Source: Ferruginibacter sp. (lineage in GTDB: Bacteria; Bacteroidota; Bacteroidia; Chitinophagales; Chitinophagaceae). Taken from it: a DNA stretch of 64,000 bases. The notes beneath the pieces are model-generated. The model made no database searches and was not told the origin of the DNA. It saw only the letters and a list, made by a program, of their open reading frames with translations. The position numbers were made by a program, and so were the translations under genes. Location: NCBI RefSeq assembly GCF_028288465.1, contig NZ_JAQBNR010000068.1:1-64000 (forward strand), read 5' to 3'. Shown piece after piece: positions 1 to 8,185 of this stretch (positions are counted from its first letter, which is position 1; each line of letters starts with the position of its first letter).

Positions 1-194
1 GATAGAAACAGATTTACCGGATATGGGTTATACTTTTTTTATCCGTGCACATCGTTGAAATTCGAGTCGTTCGTCTTCCAATCCACCGCTGTAGTGTTAT
101 CCGTCAATATCCGTTAAAGCTGCATAATCAGCGTACCCATTAAAATTCATTCACATCCGTCAAAGTCAGCATCACCCGTGTTCCCATTCACCGA
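1..194. repeat. Degenerate ATCCG-type intergenic repeat
   Basis: Gene-free stretch with many imperfect ATCCG(T/C) words and phrases such as ATAATCAGCGTA and CCATTAAAATTC. Nearly the same block recurs at 7860-8046, again directly upstream of a sigma-54 cassette, so the two look like copies of one upstream region. No coding potential was recognised. Confidence 0.6.
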
Positions 195-231
195 TGTACG
201 GAATCAGACATTAACTGTCCGCTATCGTACA
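195..231. promoter_or_regulatory. 37-bp dyad, putative sigma-54 activator (enhancer) site, copy 1
   Basis: Imperfect inverted repeat with outer arms TGTACG and CGTACA and inner halves ATCAGACA and TGTCCG. The same element lies at 8047-8083, 12905-12941 and 18058-18094. Its centre (213) is about 94 bp upstream of the predicted start of transcription. Sequence and spacing are seen; the role as a bacterial enhancer-binding-protein site is inferred from the sigma-54 promoter downstream. Confidence 0.7.
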
Positions 232-280
232 CCTTTCTTTGATGGTCACTCTATGATCCTTTACTAGCAAGGGTTTTAGC

Positions 281-296
281 GTGGCATGGCTGTTGT
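281..296 (+). promoter_or_regulatory. Sigma-54 (-24/-12) promoter, copy 1
   Basis: GTGGCATGGCTGTTGT fits the sigma-54 consensus TGGCAYR-N4-TTGC, with TGGCATG at 282-288 and TTGT at 293-296; the last base deviates. The block from TTTTAGCG to TGTTGT is identical in all four copies in the window. Expected transcription start is near 307, giving a leader of about 29 nt before the ATG at 336. A short CCTT...AAGG dyad lies just upstream (about 258-272). Confidence 0.75.
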
Positions 297-335
297 GATA
301 AGTGTGCAGCAGTAGTAAACATATCCAACCAAACC

Positions 336-2795
336 ATGATTAAGAACTATTTCAAAATAGCCTGGCGTAATTTATCCCGCAATAAGGGATTTGCAATCGT
401 AAATATCACAGGGCTTGCCGCAGGCATTGCCGTTTGTATGATGATTTTCATTATCATACAATTTCAAACCAGCTACGATAATTTTCATGTAAAAAAAGAT
501 CGCATTTACCGGGTGTTGACGGAATCTCATCACGCAGACGCATCCACGATTACTTATGGAAAAAATGTTCCTTTTCCAATGCCCGCAGCCCTGAAAACGG
601 AATTCCCTCAATTGGAAGAAGTGGCGCCGGTGTATGCCAGCCACAATGATGAATTACAGGTAACAGATGCTAACGGAACAGGTGTAAAAAACTTCAAAGA
701 ACAAAGCGGCGTATTTTATACATCGCCGGCTTTTTTTAAGATGTTTAATTTTCCGCTGCTTGCCGGTTCATATGAATCATTAAAAGATCCGGACAATGTT
801 TTGCTCACCAAAGAAGTGGCAGAAAATTATTTCGGCGATTGGAAAACTGCTGTCGGAAAAGTCATTAAAATAAAAGGTTATTACAGCATGGGCGCTGGAT
901 TGTTTCAGTTCCCGGCAACGCCGCTGAAGGTCTCCGGTATTCTCGCTACAATACCTGCCAACACTGACTTCCAACTCAAATTAGTGGTTGCTTATGGAAC
1001 AGATTTTACAGGCGACAAAAAATACGGTTTTGATCAACCGCTTTGGAACCAGTCAGCGCCCGATTTTGGTTGTTATACAATGCTGCCGCAAAATATGTCT
1101 GCTGACAATTTCAATCAGCAATTGAGCGCATTCGCTAAAAAAGTGCAGTCTGCCGACGGTAAGGATAATTATGTGCTGCAACCAATCAGTGCGGTGCATT
1201 ACGATGCTGCCGCAGGTAATTACAGCGGCAAAATAATCAGCCACCAACTCATCAATGTACTATGGCTGATTGCAGCATTCATATTATTGATAGCGTGTGT
1301 AAATTTCATCAACCTATCCACTGCGCAAGCCGTCAATCGTGCCAAAGAAGTGGGCGTAAGAAAAGTGATGGGCACCAATAAATCGCAACTGCAAATTCAA
1401 TTTATTGTTGAAACATTTTTAATAGTAACCGTTGCTGTAATACTGGCAACAGGCATTACAATTTTTGCGTTGCCTTACGTAAATCAATTACTGGAATTAT
1501 CGCTTGCCTTCAACATCCTGAACAACCCGACAGTCATTTTATTTTTGTTGATGTTGGCCATTGTGGTAACCGCACTGGCGGGTTTTTATCCTTCCATTGT
1601 GTTATCCCGTTTCAATCCTGTAACCGCATTAAAGAGTAAACAAAGCGCCAATACCAACGGTGGCATTTCCCTTAGAAGAGGATTGGTAGTATTTCAATTC
1701 ATCATTGCACAGGCACTGATTATTGGCACACTCACCATTGTACAGCAAATGAATTATTTTATGAAACAGCCGCTGGGCTTCGATCAGGAGGCCATCGTAA
1801 ATGTTGCATTTCGTGCAGACAGTACCGGTGGCAAGATGACTGACTATTTAAAACAGCAGTTATTATCAAACGGTATACAGGCCGTCAGCTTCAGCTCCAA
1901 CACACCTGTTGAAGACAATAACAACATGTTTAGCAATTTCAAATTTGACCATGCAGCGAAAGATGCAGACTTCCAGGCGATCACCAAATTCGCGGACGAA
2001 GATTATGTGCCGACCTATAAATTACAAGTTGTTGCCGGAAGAAATTTACAGCCTTCGGGATGGACGAGAGAATTTTTAGTGAATGAATCATTCGTAAAAA
2101 GATTAGGGTTTAAAAAACCGGAAGACATATTGAACAAAGAGGTCAGCATAATGGGAGGCTTAATAAAATGTCCTGTTGTGGGTGTATTGAAAGATTTTAA
2201 CAACAGGTCGTTGCGACAGGATTTGTCTCCATTGCTCATTGCCACCAACTCAACAATGTACCGGCAGGCTTCCATAAAATTGTCTACCACAAACATTGCT
2301 TCTTCCATGCAAGCCATCAAAAAGATATGGGAGACAACATTGCCAAACCAGGTATATGACTACAGGTTTCTGGATGATAAAATTGAAAGCTTTTACAAGC
2401 AGGAAAGCCAGTTAGCACAGTTGTATAAAATCTTTGCGGCCATCGCTATATTCCTTAGCTGTCTTGGTTTATACGGACTAGCCTCCTTCATGGCGGTGCA
2501 GCGCACAAAAGAAGTAGGCATCCGCAAAGTGCTTGGTGCATCAGAAGGAAGCATTGTGTATTTGTTTTCAAAAGAGTTTATCATGCTGGTGATCATTGCA
2601 TTTATAATAGCATCGGCGGTTGCCTGGTATTTTATGCACAACTGGTTACAGAATTATCCGTACCGCATCAGCCTTAGCTGGTGGATGTTCATACTCGCGG
2701 GTGCCGGCACCATGCTGATCACCCTGATGACGGTAAGTTTCCAGGCGATCAAAGCAGCCATTGTTAACCCGATAAAAAGTTTAAAAGCAGATTAA
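336..2795 (+). CDS. Duplicated FtsX/MacB-type ABC permease, array copy 1
   Basis: An 819-aa inner-membrane ABC permease of the FtsX/MacB (type VII) superfamily with both halves fused. Visible order: TM near residues 20-42, MacB-like periplasmic core domain to about 290, FtsX block opening with ACVNFINLSTAQA and RAKEVGVRKVMG near 318-345, a second TM and periplasmic domain from about 440, and a final FtsX block with CLGLYGLA and RTKEVGIRKVLGAS near 708-735. It ends in NPIKSLKAD, the C-terminal signature shared by the array. The family couples cytoplasmic ATP hydrolysis to periplasmic movement; its cargo cannot be read from sequence. The start MIKNYFKIAWRN is shared by most copies. It directly follows sigma-54 cassette 1, so it is probably the first gene of a unit with copies 2 and 3. 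Confidence 0.93.
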   Translation: MIKNYFKIAWRNLSRNKGFAIVNITGLAAGIAVCMMIFIIIQFQTSYDNFHVKKDRIYRVLTESHHADASTITYGKNVPFPMPAALKTEFPQLEEVAPVYASHNDELQVTDANGTGVKNFKEQSGVFYTSPAFFKMFNFPLLAGSYESLKDPDNVLLTKEVAENYFGDWKTAVGKVIKIKGYYSMGAGLFQFPATPLKVSGILATIPANTDFQLKLVVAYGTDFTGDKKYGFDQPLWNQSAPDFGCYTMLPQNMSADNFNQQLSAFAKKVQSADGKDNYVLQPISAVHYDAAAGNYSGKIISHQLINVLWLIAAFILLIACVNFINLSTAQAVNRAKEVGVRKVMGTNKSQLQIQFIVETFLIVTVAVILATGITIFALPYVNQLLELSLAFNILNNPTVILFLLMLAIVVTALAGFYPSIVLSRFNPVTALKSKQSANTNGGISLRRGLVVFQFIIAQALIIGTLTIVQQMNYFMKQPLGFDQEAIVNVAFRADSTGGKMTDYLKQQLLSNGIQAVSFSSNTPVEDNNNMFSNFKFDHAAKDADFQAITKFADEDYVPTYKLQVVAGRNLQPSGWTREFLVNESFVKRLGFKKPEDILNKEVSIMGGLIKCPVVGVLKDFNNRSLRQDLSPLLIATNSTMYRQASIKLSTTNIASSMQAIKKIWETTLPNQVYDYRFLDDKIESFYKQESQLAQLYKIFAAIAIFLSCLGLYGLASFMAVQRTKEVGIRKVLGASEGSIVYLFSKEFIMLVIIAFIIASAVAWYFMHNWLQNYPYRISLSWWMFILAGAGTMLITLMTVSFQAIKAAIVNPIKSLKAD

Positions 2796-2796
2796 T

Positions 2797-2862
2797 TAAT
2801 GGATAATTGATACTGCAAATACTGCAAACTAATTGAAGTCGTCAAATTACGCCCGTTAGGGA
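2797..2862. repeat. Composite intergenic repeat, downstream of permease copy 1
   Basis: Begins TAATGGATAATTGATA directly after the stop codon and contains CTGCAAACT and TCAAATTACGCCCGTTAGGG. Related 65-100 bp blocks follow copies 2, 3, 4 and 5 (5272-5351, 7764-7857, 10610-10707, 15535-15614). They share the order TAATGGATAATTGATAATGCAG, TTCAAATTACC, then a C-run and a G-run. Function unknown. Confidence 0.55.
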
Positions 2863-2883
2863 ATGCTTACAAAACTTAAAACT

Positions 2884-5268
2884 ATGTTTAAAAATTATTT
2901 ATCACTCGCAGTAAAAAATTTCAGGAAACAAAAATTGTTTTCGCTGATTAACATTCTTGGGTTAACTATTGGCATTACCTGTTGCCTCATGATTTTTCTT
3001 TTTATCATGAATGAATTCAGTTATGATAATTTTCATAAAAATGGAAAAGATATTTACCGGGTAATGCGGGTGAGTAACATGAATGGCGTTACCCGGCAGA
3101 TACCTTATCTGTCACCACCGTACGCGACTGCGCTGAAGAATGATTATCCCGATGCCATTAAAAATTCTTTGCGTGTATCGCCGGACAATGACCTGGTGAC
3201 TTATAAAGAGGTTTCGTTTAACGAGAAAAAGATTTATCTCACCGACAGCAATTTCTTCCAGTTTTTTAATTTTCATTTGTTAAAAGGAGATCCTGCGACC
3301 GTGCTGAATAATCCACAGAGTATTGTGATGACGGCATCTGCGGCTAAAAAATATTTTGGTGATGAAGAACCTATTGGCAAAGTAGTTGAGCTGAACAAAA
3401 AATTAAAATTAACCGTGACAGGTGTTGCTGCCGATGTGCCGGTGAATTCTCACCTCGACTTCGATATGGTGGTGCCAATATCCAACTGGCGCAATGAACA
3501 GTGGTTTAATCAATGGCCCTCCAACAGTTTGTTTGTGTACGTGCAGCTGAACCCTGAAGTTAATCCAGCTAAGCTGATAAGTCTTTTCCCTGATTTTATG
3601 GAAAAATACATGGGTAAGTTTTACAGGGAAAATGGTTTTAAAACAAGCCTTACCATTAACCCGCTCAATGGTATTTATTTTGAAGGTGAATCGCCATTCG
3701 ACAATGTAAAACATGGCAGTAAAAAGATGGTCTACATCTTCATGAGCATTGCTATTTTAATATTGCTGATCGCCTGTATTAACTTTATGAACCTGGCAAC
3801 AGCAAGGGCATCCGACCGGTCGAAAGAAGTTGGATTACGAAAAGTGTTGGGTGCTGTAAAAGGCCAACTGGCCACGCAATTTTTATTTGAATCGTTGCTG
3901 TTTGCTGTGCTGGCTGCATTGCTTGCAGTTGCGCTGTTACAATTGTTAATGCCTGCCTATAATAATTTTCTTGGCTACCAGTTGCCGCCTTATTATAAAG
4001 ATGCCCGTTTCTATGTTTTCATTGCAGGTGTTATTCTTGTAGTAGGTGTATTGGCCGGCAGTTATCCCGCTTTACTGCTGCCCTCTTTTTCTCCCATTGA
4101 ATCCCTCAAAGGAAAATTGAAGGTCGGTAAGCAAGGTGCTTTTTTCAGGAAGGCGCTGGTTGTTTTTCAATTCGCTATTTCGGTATTGCTTATCATTAGC
4201 GTAACGATTGTGATGAATCAAATGCATTATGTAAAAAGTACTGACCTTGGTTTTAATAAAGAACAGACGATGATTGTGCGCATAGACAATGGTAAAATTT
4301 ATGACAACAAACAGCTTTTTAAAAACCAGCTGCAGGGAGATCCATCGGTAAGCAACGTGTCTTTAATGTCGGGAGAGCCCGGCGGCTTTCATGATAGTTA
4401 TGGTTTTGAAGCAGAAGGAAAACCTGATGAAAAGTTAAGTCTCAATACCGAGTTTGCGGATTTTGAATATGTAAAAACGCTGGGTCTTAAAATCATTGCT
4501 GGCAGGGATTTTTCCTCCTCCTTTCCAACAGATTCAACCGATGCTGTTATCATTAATGAATCTGCCGCGGCAAAACTGGGCTATTCGCCGGAACAGGCCA
4601 TCGGCAAATGGGTAAAAAATATTTCGCAGGACAGCCTGCGCCGTACCATCGTTGGTGTTGTAAAAGATTATCATTTTACCTCCCTTAAAGAGCCCATCAA
4701 TCCGCTGGTAATATCAACCAAAGCGGGCGACCGGCGGCTTGCTTTGGTGCAATTAAAAACAGCTGAACTTTCACCGGCGATCAACCGCATCAAAAAAATG
4801 TATTCCGCCGCTGCACCTGATTATCCTTTTGAATATACTTTTCTGGATGAAAAATTCAACCAGCTCTATAAGTCAGAAGTAAGACAGGAAACACTCTTAA
4901 GCATCTTCTCCATTATTGCAGTTTGTATCGCCTGCCTGGGTTTATTCGGACTGGCATCTTTCACTGCAGTAAAAAGAACAAAAGAAATCGGTATCAGAAA
5001 AGTGGTGGGCTCTTCGGTTCAAAAAATTGTATTGCTCTTATCAAAAGACTTGCTGAAGCCGGTGCTCATTGGAACGCTCATAGCAGTACCCGCCGGCTAT
5101 TACATCATGCACAAATGGCTGGAAGGTTTTGCCTACCGCATTGCTATCAGCTGGTGGCAGTTTGCCATCGCTTCACTGATCGCAGTAGCAATAGCCTTTG
5201 TAACGGTAAGTTACCAGGCAATAAAAGCAGCGGTAGCCAACCCGGTTAAAAGCCTGAAAGCAGAATAG
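2884..5268 (+). CDS. Duplicated FtsX/MacB-type ABC permease, array copy 2
   Basis: A 794-aa permease. The start is placed at MFKNYLSLAVKNF because it aligns with the MxxNYFK opening of the other copies; an in-frame ATG at 2863 would add seven residues. The first FtsX block carries ACINFMNLATARA and RSKEVGLRKVLGA near residue 297. The second has CLGLFGLASFTA and RTKEIGIRKVVGSS near 682. The second periplasmic domain has the conserved pattern GRDFSSSF, TDS, VIINESAAAKLG and VVKDYHF. Only 88 bp separate it from copy 1, with no sigma-54 cassette, so cotranscription is likely. It ends NPVKSLKAE. Confidence 0.92.
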   Translation: MFKNYLSLAVKNFRKQKLFSLINILGLTIGITCCLMIFLFIMNEFSYDNFHKNGKDIYRVMRVSNMNGVTRQIPYLSPPYATALKNDYPDAIKNSLRVSPDNDLVTYKEVSFNEKKIYLTDSNFFQFFNFHLLKGDPATVLNNPQSIVMTASAAKKYFGDEEPIGKVVELNKKLKLTVTGVAADVPVNSHLDFDMVVPISNWRNEQWFNQWPSNSLFVYVQLNPEVNPAKLISLFPDFMEKYMGKFYRENGFKTSLTINPLNGIYFEGESPFDNVKHGSKKMVYIFMSIAILILLIACINFMNLATARASDRSKEVGLRKVLGAVKGQLATQFLFESLLFAVLAALLAVALLQLLMPAYNNFLGYQLPPYYKDARFYVFIAGVILVVGVLAGSYPALLLPSFSPIESLKGKLKVGKQGAFFRKALVVFQFAISVLLIISVTIVMNQMHYVKSTDLGFNKEQTMIVRIDNGKIYDNKQLFKNQLQGDPSVSNVSLMSGEPGGFHDSYGFEAEGKPDEKLSLNTEFADFEYVKTLGLKIIAGRDFSSSFPTDSTDAVIINESAAAKLGYSPEQAIGKWVKNISQDSLRRTIVGVVKDYHFTSLKEPINPLVISTKAGDRRLALVQLKTAELSPAINRIKKMYSAAAPDYPFEYTFLDEKFNQLYKSEVRQETLLSIFSIIAVCIACLGLFGLASFTAVKRTKEIGIRKVVGSSVQKIVLLLSKDLLKPVLIGTLIAVPAGYYIMHKWLEGFAYRIAISWWQFAIASLIAVAIAFVTVSYQAIKAAVANPVKSLKAE

Positions 5269-5271
5269 GAT

Positions 5272-5351
5272 TTAATGGATAATTGATAATGCAGAATCTG
5301 CGAATAAAGTTGAAGTATTCAAATTACCCTCCGCCGCGGCGGAGATGGGGG
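5272..5351. repeat. Composite intergenic repeat, downstream of permease copy 2
   Basis: TTAATGGATAATTGATAATG, then CAGAATCTGCG, then TATTCAAATTACC, closing with a GC-rich palindromic stretch (CTCCGCCGCGGCGGAG) and GATGGGGGC. It is a member of the same family as 2797-2862. Confidence 0.6.
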
Positions 5352-5382
5352 CAAAACATCTAAATGCCTGAAAAGCTAAGCT

Positions 5383-7761
5383 ATGATAAAAAATTATTTC
5401 AAAATTGCGTGGCGCAATCTCTGGCGCAGTAAAGGGTTTTCTTTGATTAACATTGCGGGTTTGGCTATCGGCATGGCTGCTGCAATACTTATTTTGCTGT
5501 GGATACAAGATGAACTTAGCTACGATGATTTTCATAAAAACAAAGACAGGATTTACGAGGTATGGAATCGTTATCCATCTGATGGTAAACTTGAGTGTGA
5601 TAATGGTGTGTCTGCACCACTGGCCGGCGTATTAGAAAAAGACCTGCCAGAGGTAGAACGTGCAGTAAGGGTAATGAGTAACAACGGTGTTCTTTTTTCA
5701 GTGGGCGATAAAAAATTAATGAAATCCGGGAGCATGGTGGATACAGGTTTCCTGCAAATGTTCAGCTTTCCGCTGATAGCGGGCAACGCGGCCACAGCGT
5801 TAAACGATATGCATTCTATTGTGCTTACGGAAACAACTGCTAAAAGTTTGTTTGGTAATGAGGAGGCCCTGGGTAAGGTTGTAAGGCTTAAAAATGAAGA
5901 GGACTTTGCAGTAACTGGCGTACTAAAAGACTTACCCAAAAACTCCCGCTTCGATTTTGAGTTTTTAATATCCATGTCCAATTTAAAATACAGGCCGGGA
6001 CAAGATTTGGGCTGGAACGATAACAGCACACCCACTTATGTGCTGCTGAAACCCAATGCAACGTATGCTTCTGTTGCTCCTAAAATAAAAGTGCTTAAAC
6101 AGCAATACAGCGATGAAGCAAAAAAGATAAAATGGGAGCTTTTTCTTTACCCGATGGATCGTTGGCGTTTATATTCAAGCTTCACCAATGGTGTTGAAGA
6201 CAACGGTGGCCGCAGCACATTCGTAAAATTATTTGGTATCATAGCGGGGTTAATATTATTAATTGCCTGCATCAATTTTATGAACCTCAGTACCGCACGC
6301 AGTGAAAAAAGAGCGAAAGAGGTAGGTATACGAAAAGCTGTGGGTGCTCAGAAAATGTCTCTCATCAGCCAGTTTATAGGGGAGTCTGTTTTTATCGCCT
6401 TGCTGGCTGGTATTGTAGCTATCGTTATTGTTCAGGTAAGCCTTCCGGGCTACAACCAGCTTACTGATAAAAAACTATCCATCAACTTTGGCAATATCTA
6501 TACATGGATTTCATTTACAGGATTTATTCTCTTCACTGGTTTGTTAGCTGGCAGTTATCCTGCATTCTTTCTTTCCTCTTTCCAAACCGTTAAAGTATTA
6601 AAGGGTACATTCAAAAAAGCAAATGCGATTGTAACACCAAGAAAAGCATTGGTTGTATTGCAGTTTACATTTGCCACCATTCTTATTATCTGCACTATTA
6701 TCATAAAACAACAGATGGACTATGCCCGTGACCGTGCCACCGGGTATAACAAAGACAACCTTGTGTATCATTTTATGACGGGTGATATACAGAAGAATTT
6801 TGCACTGATAAAAAATGAATTGCTTGCATCGGGTGTTGCTAAATCTATTACCAAAACTAACTCGCCGCTTACTGAAAGATGGAGTGATGGATGGGGACAA
6901 AATTGGGAAGGAAAAGACCCGAATGATAAAACATCTTTCGACCGGTTAGTAGCTGATGAAGGATTGGGTGTTACTGCAGGTTTACAATTTATACAAGGCC
7001 GTGATTTCGATTTAAAACAATTTCCTACTGATTCAACAGGTCTGATCATAAACGAATCATCCCTGAAAGTAATGAAGTTTAAAGATCCGATTGGTAAAAT
7101 AGTAAGCGACCTGGGCATTGACTGGCATATTGTGGGAGTCATTAAAGATTTTATTCTTACCAGCCCTTATGAACCAACAAGGCCCATATTGATATGTGGT
7201 GGAAAAAGCAGCTTTATGAGTTTCAACGTGATGCAGATAAAACTAAACGGGAATAATTCTACTACGAAAAATCTGGAAACAGCAGGAACTATTTTCAAAA
7301 AATACAACCCGGAATATCCGTTTGAATTTAAATTCGTAGACGAGGACTATGCAAAGAAATTCGATAATGAACAACGTCAGGGAACTTTGGCCGCATTGTT
7401 TGCAGGGCTTACCATTTTCATTTCATGTCTTGGGTTATTTGGTCTTGCTACTTATATGGCTAAAAACAGGATAAAGGAAATAGGGGTACGAAAAGTATTG
7501 GGTGCTTCCGTAACCGGGATCACCACATTGTTATCAAAAGATTTTGTAACACTGGTAATTATTTCACTCATTATTGCATCGCCCACTGCCTGGTTTTTTA
7601 TGAGTAAATGGCTGGGCGCTTTTTCGTACCGCATCCATATTCATTGGTGGGTATTTGCACTGGCAGGTTTTTTATCAATCATCATCTCTCTGATGACAGT
7701 GAGTTTTCAGGCTATTAAAGCTGCATTGGCTAACCCGGTAAAAAGTTTAAAAGCAGACTAG
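5383..7761 (+). CDS. Duplicated FtsX/MacB-type ABC permease, array copy 3 (WRLYSSF subgroup)
   Basis: A 792-aa permease starting MIKNYFKIAWRN. Its first periplasmic domain ends with a distinctive segment, YPMDRWRLYSSFTNG followed by NGGRSTFVKLFGII. Equivalent segments occur in copies 6, 7 and 9 but not in the others, so these four form a subgroup. FtsX block 1: ACINFMNLSTARSEKRAKEV near residue 294. FtsX block 2: CLGLFGLATYMA and RIKEIGVRKVLGAS near 681. It is probably the last gene of the unit started by cassette 1, because 424 bp and a new cassette follow. Confidence 0.92.
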   Translation: MIKNYFKIAWRNLWRSKGFSLINIAGLAIGMAAAILILLWIQDELSYDDFHKNKDRIYEVWNRYPSDGKLECDNGVSAPLAGVLEKDLPEVERAVRVMSNNGVLFSVGDKKLMKSGSMVDTGFLQMFSFPLIAGNAATALNDMHSIVLTETTAKSLFGNEEALGKVVRLKNEEDFAVTGVLKDLPKNSRFDFEFLISMSNLKYRPGQDLGWNDNSTPTYVLLKPNATYASVAPKIKVLKQQYSDEAKKIKWELFLYPMDRWRLYSSFTNGVEDNGGRSTFVKLFGIIAGLILLIACINFMNLSTARSEKRAKEVGIRKAVGAQKMSLISQFIGESVFIALLAGIVAIVIVQVSLPGYNQLTDKKLSINFGNIYTWISFTGFILFTGLLAGSYPAFFLSSFQTVKVLKGTFKKANAIVTPRKALVVLQFTFATILIICTIIIKQQMDYARDRATGYNKDNLVYHFMTGDIQKNFALIKNELLASGVAKSITKTNSPLTERWSDGWGQNWEGKDPNDKTSFDRLVADEGLGVTAGLQFIQGRDFDLKQFPTDSTGLIINESSLKVMKFKDPIGKIVSDLGIDWHIVGVIKDFILTSPYEPTRPILICGGKSSFMSFNVMQIKLNGNNSTTKNLETAGTIFKKYNPEYPFEFKFVDEDYAKKFDNEQRQGTLAALFAGLTIFISCLGLFGLATYMAKNRIKEIGVRKVLGASVTGITTLLSKDFVTLVIISLIIASPTAWFFMSKWLGAFSYRIHIHWWVFALAGFLSIIISLMTVSFQAIKAALANPVKSLKAD

Positions 7762-7763
7762 GT

Positions 7764-7857
7764 TTTAATGGATAATTATTTAGTGGATAATTGATAATGC
7801 AGAGCCTGCGGATAAAATTGAGGTATTCAAATTACCCGCCTTTAGGGGATGGGGGCA
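7764..7857. repeat. Composite intergenic repeat, downstream of permease copy 3
   Basis: Contains two TGGATAATT words, then ATTGATAATGCAG, TATTCAAATTACCCGCC and TTTAGGGGATGGGGGC. The closing CCGCCTTTAGGGG can fold into a short hairpin. Same family as 2797-2862. Confidence 0.6.
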
Positions 7858-7859
7858 GC

Positions 7860-8046
7860 TTTCCCGGATTTGTTTTTATCCGTTTTCTTATCCGTACACA
7901 TCTGATAGAATCTGCGTAATCAGCGTATCTATTAAAATTCGTGTGCATCTGTCTGATCAGTGTCATCTGTGTTCCATCTAAAATCTGCGGCCATCCGACC
8001 AAATCCGTGTCATCCGCGTTCCATCCTCCGCACACCCATCCTACGT
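7860..8046. repeat. Degenerate ATCCG-type intergenic repeat, second copy
   Basis: Together with 7764-7857 this fills the 424-bp gap between copies 3 and 4. Runs of ATCCGT, ATCCGCG and TCATCTGTGTTCC, and AATCAGCGTATCTATTAAAA, parallel 1-194. The shared context (repeat, dyad, promoter, permease) points to duplication of a permease together with its upstream region. No gene is seen. Confidence 0.6.
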
Positions 8047-8083
8047 TGTACGGAATCAGACATTGACTGTCCGCAATCGTACA
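8047..8083. promoter_or_regulatory. 37-bp dyad, putative sigma-54 activator site, copy 2
   Basis: Nearly identical to copy 1, from TGTACGGAATCAGACATT to the right arm TCGTACA. It ends exactly 50 bp before the TGGCATG element at 8134, the same gap as in copy 1. Confidence 0.7.
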
Positions 8084-8132
8084 CCTTTTAGCGTCCGCCA
8101 TTTCACAATCCTTTACTGGCAAGGGTTTTAGC

Positions 8133-8148
8133 GTGGCATGGCTGTTGT
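8133..8148 (+). promoter_or_regulatory. Sigma-54 (-24/-12) promoter, copy 2
   Basis: GTGGCATGGCTGTTGT, with TGGCATG at 8134-8140 and TTGT at 8145-8148. The ATG inside the -24 element (8138) is in frame with permease copy 4. It would be called as a start by an ORF finder, but it lies upstream of the expected transcription start near 8159. Confidence 0.75.
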
Positions 8149-8185
8149 AAGCAATGATTGCAGTAAACATCTATACAACCACACC

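Noticed and set aside
7832-8170. 112-aa - strand frame between permease copies 3 and 4
   Set aside because: It covers the ATCCG repeat, the dyad and the sigma-54 promoter; composition is repeat-like.
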